Shown one piece after another: positions 60,979 to 64,000 of a DNA stretch of 64,000 nt. Each line of letters opens with the position of its first letter. Positions within the stretch are counted from its first letter, which is position 1. The notes beneath the pieces were generated by a model. The model saw nothing but the letters and a program-made list of their open reading frames with translations, had not been told where the DNA came from and did no database searches. A program made the translations under genes and the position numbers. The stretch is from Lyophyllum atratum (Eukaryota; Basidiomycota; Agaricomycetes; Agaricales; Lyophyllaceae): positions 310,001 to 374,000 of the forward strand of contig JACGCN010000024.1 of the NCBI GenBank assembly GCA_014905825.1, given 5' to 3'.

Positions 60979-62528
60979 CTATGTAGAGATGTCCAAGTCC
61001 ATTCCAGGTTTGTGATCCTGATCAACATCTGGCGCGGCCTGCTTAGGCTCCTCCTTTGGTGGGTTCGCCCGTTCCCATGCTTTCAAAGCATCCTCGTATG
61101 CCTCCCATACCAACCGACCCATCACTTCTCCTCCGAACTCTCCATCATCTGGTATCTCTAACACTTGCTCCAATCCCGCGGAGCCTTTTCCCTTACCCTT
61201 GCTGTCTGTCTGCTCTGATGCCAACGGGTCGGGCGGAGCCGGAACGTTCAGTCTTACCACGGCACATTCGGCGTACAGTGCGCCTGGTTTCAAGACCTCT
61301 TCCGGCATATCGGTGAGGGAAGAGTCGATAGGGCTCCCTTTCGAACCCTGTGGTTTGGCATCCGGCGCTTTGGTCCCAAGAACCTTGAAGGGTGTCGGCA
61401 GGAAGAGAGCGTGCAACACCGTTTCTACCGACGCCGACGGTGATTTCGTGAAAACTCGAAGGAGAGGCTGGAGAAGTAGATATCTGGTAAAATGGATTAT
61501 GAGTGTAATTTGGAAAGAGTGAGGAGTACAGCTTACATCATGACGCCTATAAAACTGAACCCGAAGGGTGATGTCCAGTCCGCGTTTAGCAAAGGCGCTA
61601 TGGTATCGGCTCTGCTGATGCCAGGGGACACGCTAACAGCGACTATATTTGACTTCTGCACCTTCGGGTTCACAACCGGAATTGAGCTGGATCCGTCATC
61701 GGTCTTGGGGACCTGTGCGGTCGGGAGTGCATCGAGAATTCTTTGAAGATGTCTTGCAAAGATAGATGTGCGTAATGACCGAATGCCTTCCTCTAAAAAC
61801 AACGACTTCGATGAAGGAGAAGGTGTTCGAGATGGGAAGGGGATGGTAAATGAGGGCCCGGCCGCAGCATAAAATGGGTTGACCACGGTAATGACACGGA
61901 TGTCTCGTTCAACTGGAGCTACCAGGAATGCTGGTAGCAGAAGAGTGGTCATCAAGAACGTCGCTAGCGAAGCCGTCTCTCTCAACAAGCCTTCGTCCGG
62001 TGTTTTTGCCCGTGACACGAGCCCAAGACTGCCAATGTGTTGGTATTCATGGGCAAAGATGATGGCGTCAATTCTCTGGTCCTGGCCAGTCAGAAAACGT
62101 GTGCAGAAGGATCGTATTGACGGCGGTGATGTAAGATCACACTGCTCGGCGTATATTTGCTCATTAGAGAATGTCGTCCGCAAGAGTGTTATTATGATGG
62201 TGACTTCAGGCGAGTCAATTGGGTGGGGAGACAGCGCGATTATGTGGGCGCCTCGTTGAGCCAAGGATTGGAGAATTGTCAATCCGGTCGGTGTAAATCC
62301 CCCCTAGCGAATATTTTCTGTGTTAATTTCTATTGTTTTCTACGACACCACATTGCGACGCACCGTTACCAGTATCTTCCTTGCGTGTAAGTCCCTTTCT
62401 CGGTTGGTCCTCCGGCCCTGCGAAAAAGCACGAAGCACAACCACCGCGACGATGGCCGCCACTATGTGGACCACGTATTGGGTCGGGAAGAAGGTGGAGA
62501 ACGCAGCGTCCGCGATTTTGAGAACCAT
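60979..62528 (-). CDS. Rossmann-fold SDR-like protein (possibly DUF1776 family), membrane-anchored
   Basis: Exons 62528-62364, 62303-61537 and 61483-60979 give 478 aa. The N-terminus has a hydrophobic span (YVVHIVAAIVAVVVLRAF) followed by the nucleotide-binding start KILVTGGFTPTGLTILQSL, with the intron falling between T and GG. Further SDR-like pieces are AHIIALSP, IDAIIFAHEY and IRVITVVNPFYAAA. The classic YxxxK catalytic pair is not evident, so it may be non-catalytic or atypical. The C-terminal 130 residues are Pro/Glu/Lys-rich. Length and layout resemble the fungal DUF1776 proteins (yeast YNL181W type), but I cannot confirm that. It sits between the two coiled-coil paralogues. Confidence 0.72.
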
Positions 62529-62748
62529 TGGTATAGAATCGGGCTCTCTGATGCTCTCTGATGCTCTCAAACCAGGAAGTCCATGCCTTGGGCGGGCAAT
62601 TGCACGATAAAGCAAGACGCCCTGGGTAACACCTTGACGACTCAAGCTGCTAAATATGCTCGTATTTGGCGTGACCGTCGTGATAACACAACTACAAACT
62701 ACTCGTATGGTCCTCCTCGACTTGAACAACGACCATTCCGAATTCGCG

Positions 62749-64000
62749 TTAACTGTTCTCCTCCAATGCCGAGCAGAGAATGACCTTTGGCTTCAACATG
62801 ACCGCCGTCTGTATTTCCTCTCCCACCTTGACTCGGCTGGTTAAACCCAGCTCCGTAGATCCAGCAACACGTTCACCAGCTTTATTTTTTCCGCCCACCC
62901 TTCTCTCTTCTGCATAGGTGTCATCCATCTCTTCCGGATTAAAGATGACCCCAGAGCGGACAGCAAACGCGCCGATATCCATAGATGTAACTTGTTCTCC
63001 GATGGCTGTGCGAAGACGGAGCACCAGATTGTTGACCACCGACAGCCCTTCTTGAAAACTGTCCGGCAATGTAGTCTTTGTATCCTGCGGCGAATAGCCC
63101 GCGAGGATTAACACCTCGACGATGCTCGTAGCGAGCCACGCTAGACAGTGAGTAGCAGTGTCTGATTGTGTGGCATGACACTGGGTCATCGAGCGCCATC
63201 GCCCCGCAGCGGACTGTTTATCTGCGAAAACAAACGAGTAAGATATTTAGTACGCATGAAGAACAATCAGAAGGCTCACTTTTCCCTACAATCTTTGTGT
63301 AGACGACTCTCAAGACTTCATCGTTCTCTGTAATGGTCCAGGAGTTGACGATCGTTACGCAGCAACGGACAAGGCAGACCTGCAACGCGAATTGTACCAG
63401 AGTGGGATCGAAATCATGTTCAGCTTCGAAATCATGTTCAGCCTTGAGATCATGTCCAGCTTCAGACGTCTGGGAAAGCAACGCGTGCACTATATCCTCG
63501 CCTATCAGGGACCGCGCCTTCGATACTGCTTCCGGTGTTGGCGGCGGTCCATGTGTACGGTGCAACGAATCGGCCATGAGAGCCGCTCCTTGCAGAATTT
63601 CAGCATTTAGCGCATTTGCTATCGCGATGACCTCGGCTCCCGAGAGAGAATCCGCCTGATTGACGAACAGTCGTGCGCTATGCAACTCCGCTGCTTGCTC
63701 TTTCAGTTGGTGTTGGGCGAGTTCGTAGAGGCCATCGACACGCCGAAGCTGGTCTTTGACGACCTGGAGTTCTTGTTTCTGGCGTGCACAGTGGTTGGCA
63801 ACCTCCGCCTCCTTCCGACGAGCAGCGTCGAGATTGTGACGAAGATCCCCATTCTCCCTTCTTAGGTCATAAGCACCACTCGCCAGGGCTCTGCTCTCCC
63901 TTCTCTCGGAGTCAAGCTCTCCCCTAATTCTTTCTTTCTCCCTTTCCAACGTTTTGATCTTCAACCTCAGCTCATCATCTCGAGCATCGCGTGATCGCCT
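62749..64000 (-). CDS. Coiled-coil protein of unknown function, paralogue B (partial, runs off the right edge)
   Basis: Two exons visible, about 64000-63281 and about 63223-62749; the 5' end lies beyond the window. A charged coiled coil (KIKTLEREKERIRGELD onward) leads into SLSGAEVIAIANALNAEI, DPTLVQFALQ, AGRWRSMTQCH, RLRTAIGEQVTSMDI, NPEEMDDTYAEE, STELGLTSRVKVGEEI and VMLKPKV. All these blocks are matched in order by paralogue A. Here the frame is unbroken. The role is unknown; no catalytic motif or membrane span is visible in the part seen. Confidence 0.7.
63416..63466 (-). repeat. 18-nt in-frame repeat in paralogue B
   Basis: About three units coding for the hexapeptide pattern AEHDFx (LKAEHDFEAEHDFD). 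Paralogue A lacks this insertion. Confidence 0.7.

Overview
The window is nuclear DNA of a mushroom-forming fungus (Basidiomycota, Agaricomycetes). The evidence is genes split by many 48-80 bp GT-AG introns, a secreted glyoxal oxidase, a CBM1-bearing acetylesterase, a GMC oxidoreductase, a NACHT/WD40 NLR of mushroom type and a short zinc-cluster factor with its cluster near the C-terminus. The secreted enzymes point to a wood- or litter-decaying lifestyle (inference).

Layout, left to right. 0-9 kb: INO1 (-), TIM50 (-) and, divergent from it, glyoxal oxidase (+). 9-15 kb: two (-) genes of unknown function, one a 1012-residue multi-pass membrane protein. 15-20 kb: an F-box/LRR-type gene (+) facing a CBM1-CE16 acetylesterase (-). 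20-27 kb: a U1-like snRNA gene (-), a FAD monooxygenase with one reading-frame break (-) and an F-box gene with two breaks (-). 27-30 kb is gene-poor. 30-37 kb: a Zn2Cys6 regulator (+), a small RlpA-like secreted protein (+), a second identical U1-like snRNA gene (+), a foldback/MITE-like element and degenerate tandem repeats. 37-49 kb is a housekeeping block: BEM2-type RasGEF-PH-RhoGAP protein (+), CCT8 chaperonin subunit (+) and a GNAT acetyltransferase (-). 49-64 kb is accessory: a NACHT-WD40 NLR with four frame breaks (+), a GMC oxidoreductase (-), and two coiled-coil paralogues of unknown function flanking a Rossmann-fold SDR-like protein.

Two observations stand out. First, two inverted copies of a 180-nt RNA gene 12.8 kb apart are identical throughout the RNA and have the U1 snRNA layout: 5' end AUACUUACCU, helix H at nt 12-16/127-131, hairpins, an Sm-like site and a 3' hairpin. 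Both have a TATA box exactly 33 bp upstream and a telomere-type TTAGGG motif about 20 bp downstream. Second, reading-frame breaks occur only in accessory or fast-evolving genes and in none of the conserved genes, which suggests real decay of those families rather than random sequence error.

Exon borders below were placed by eye from GT-AG signals and reading-frame continuity. Lengths are the sums of those exons.
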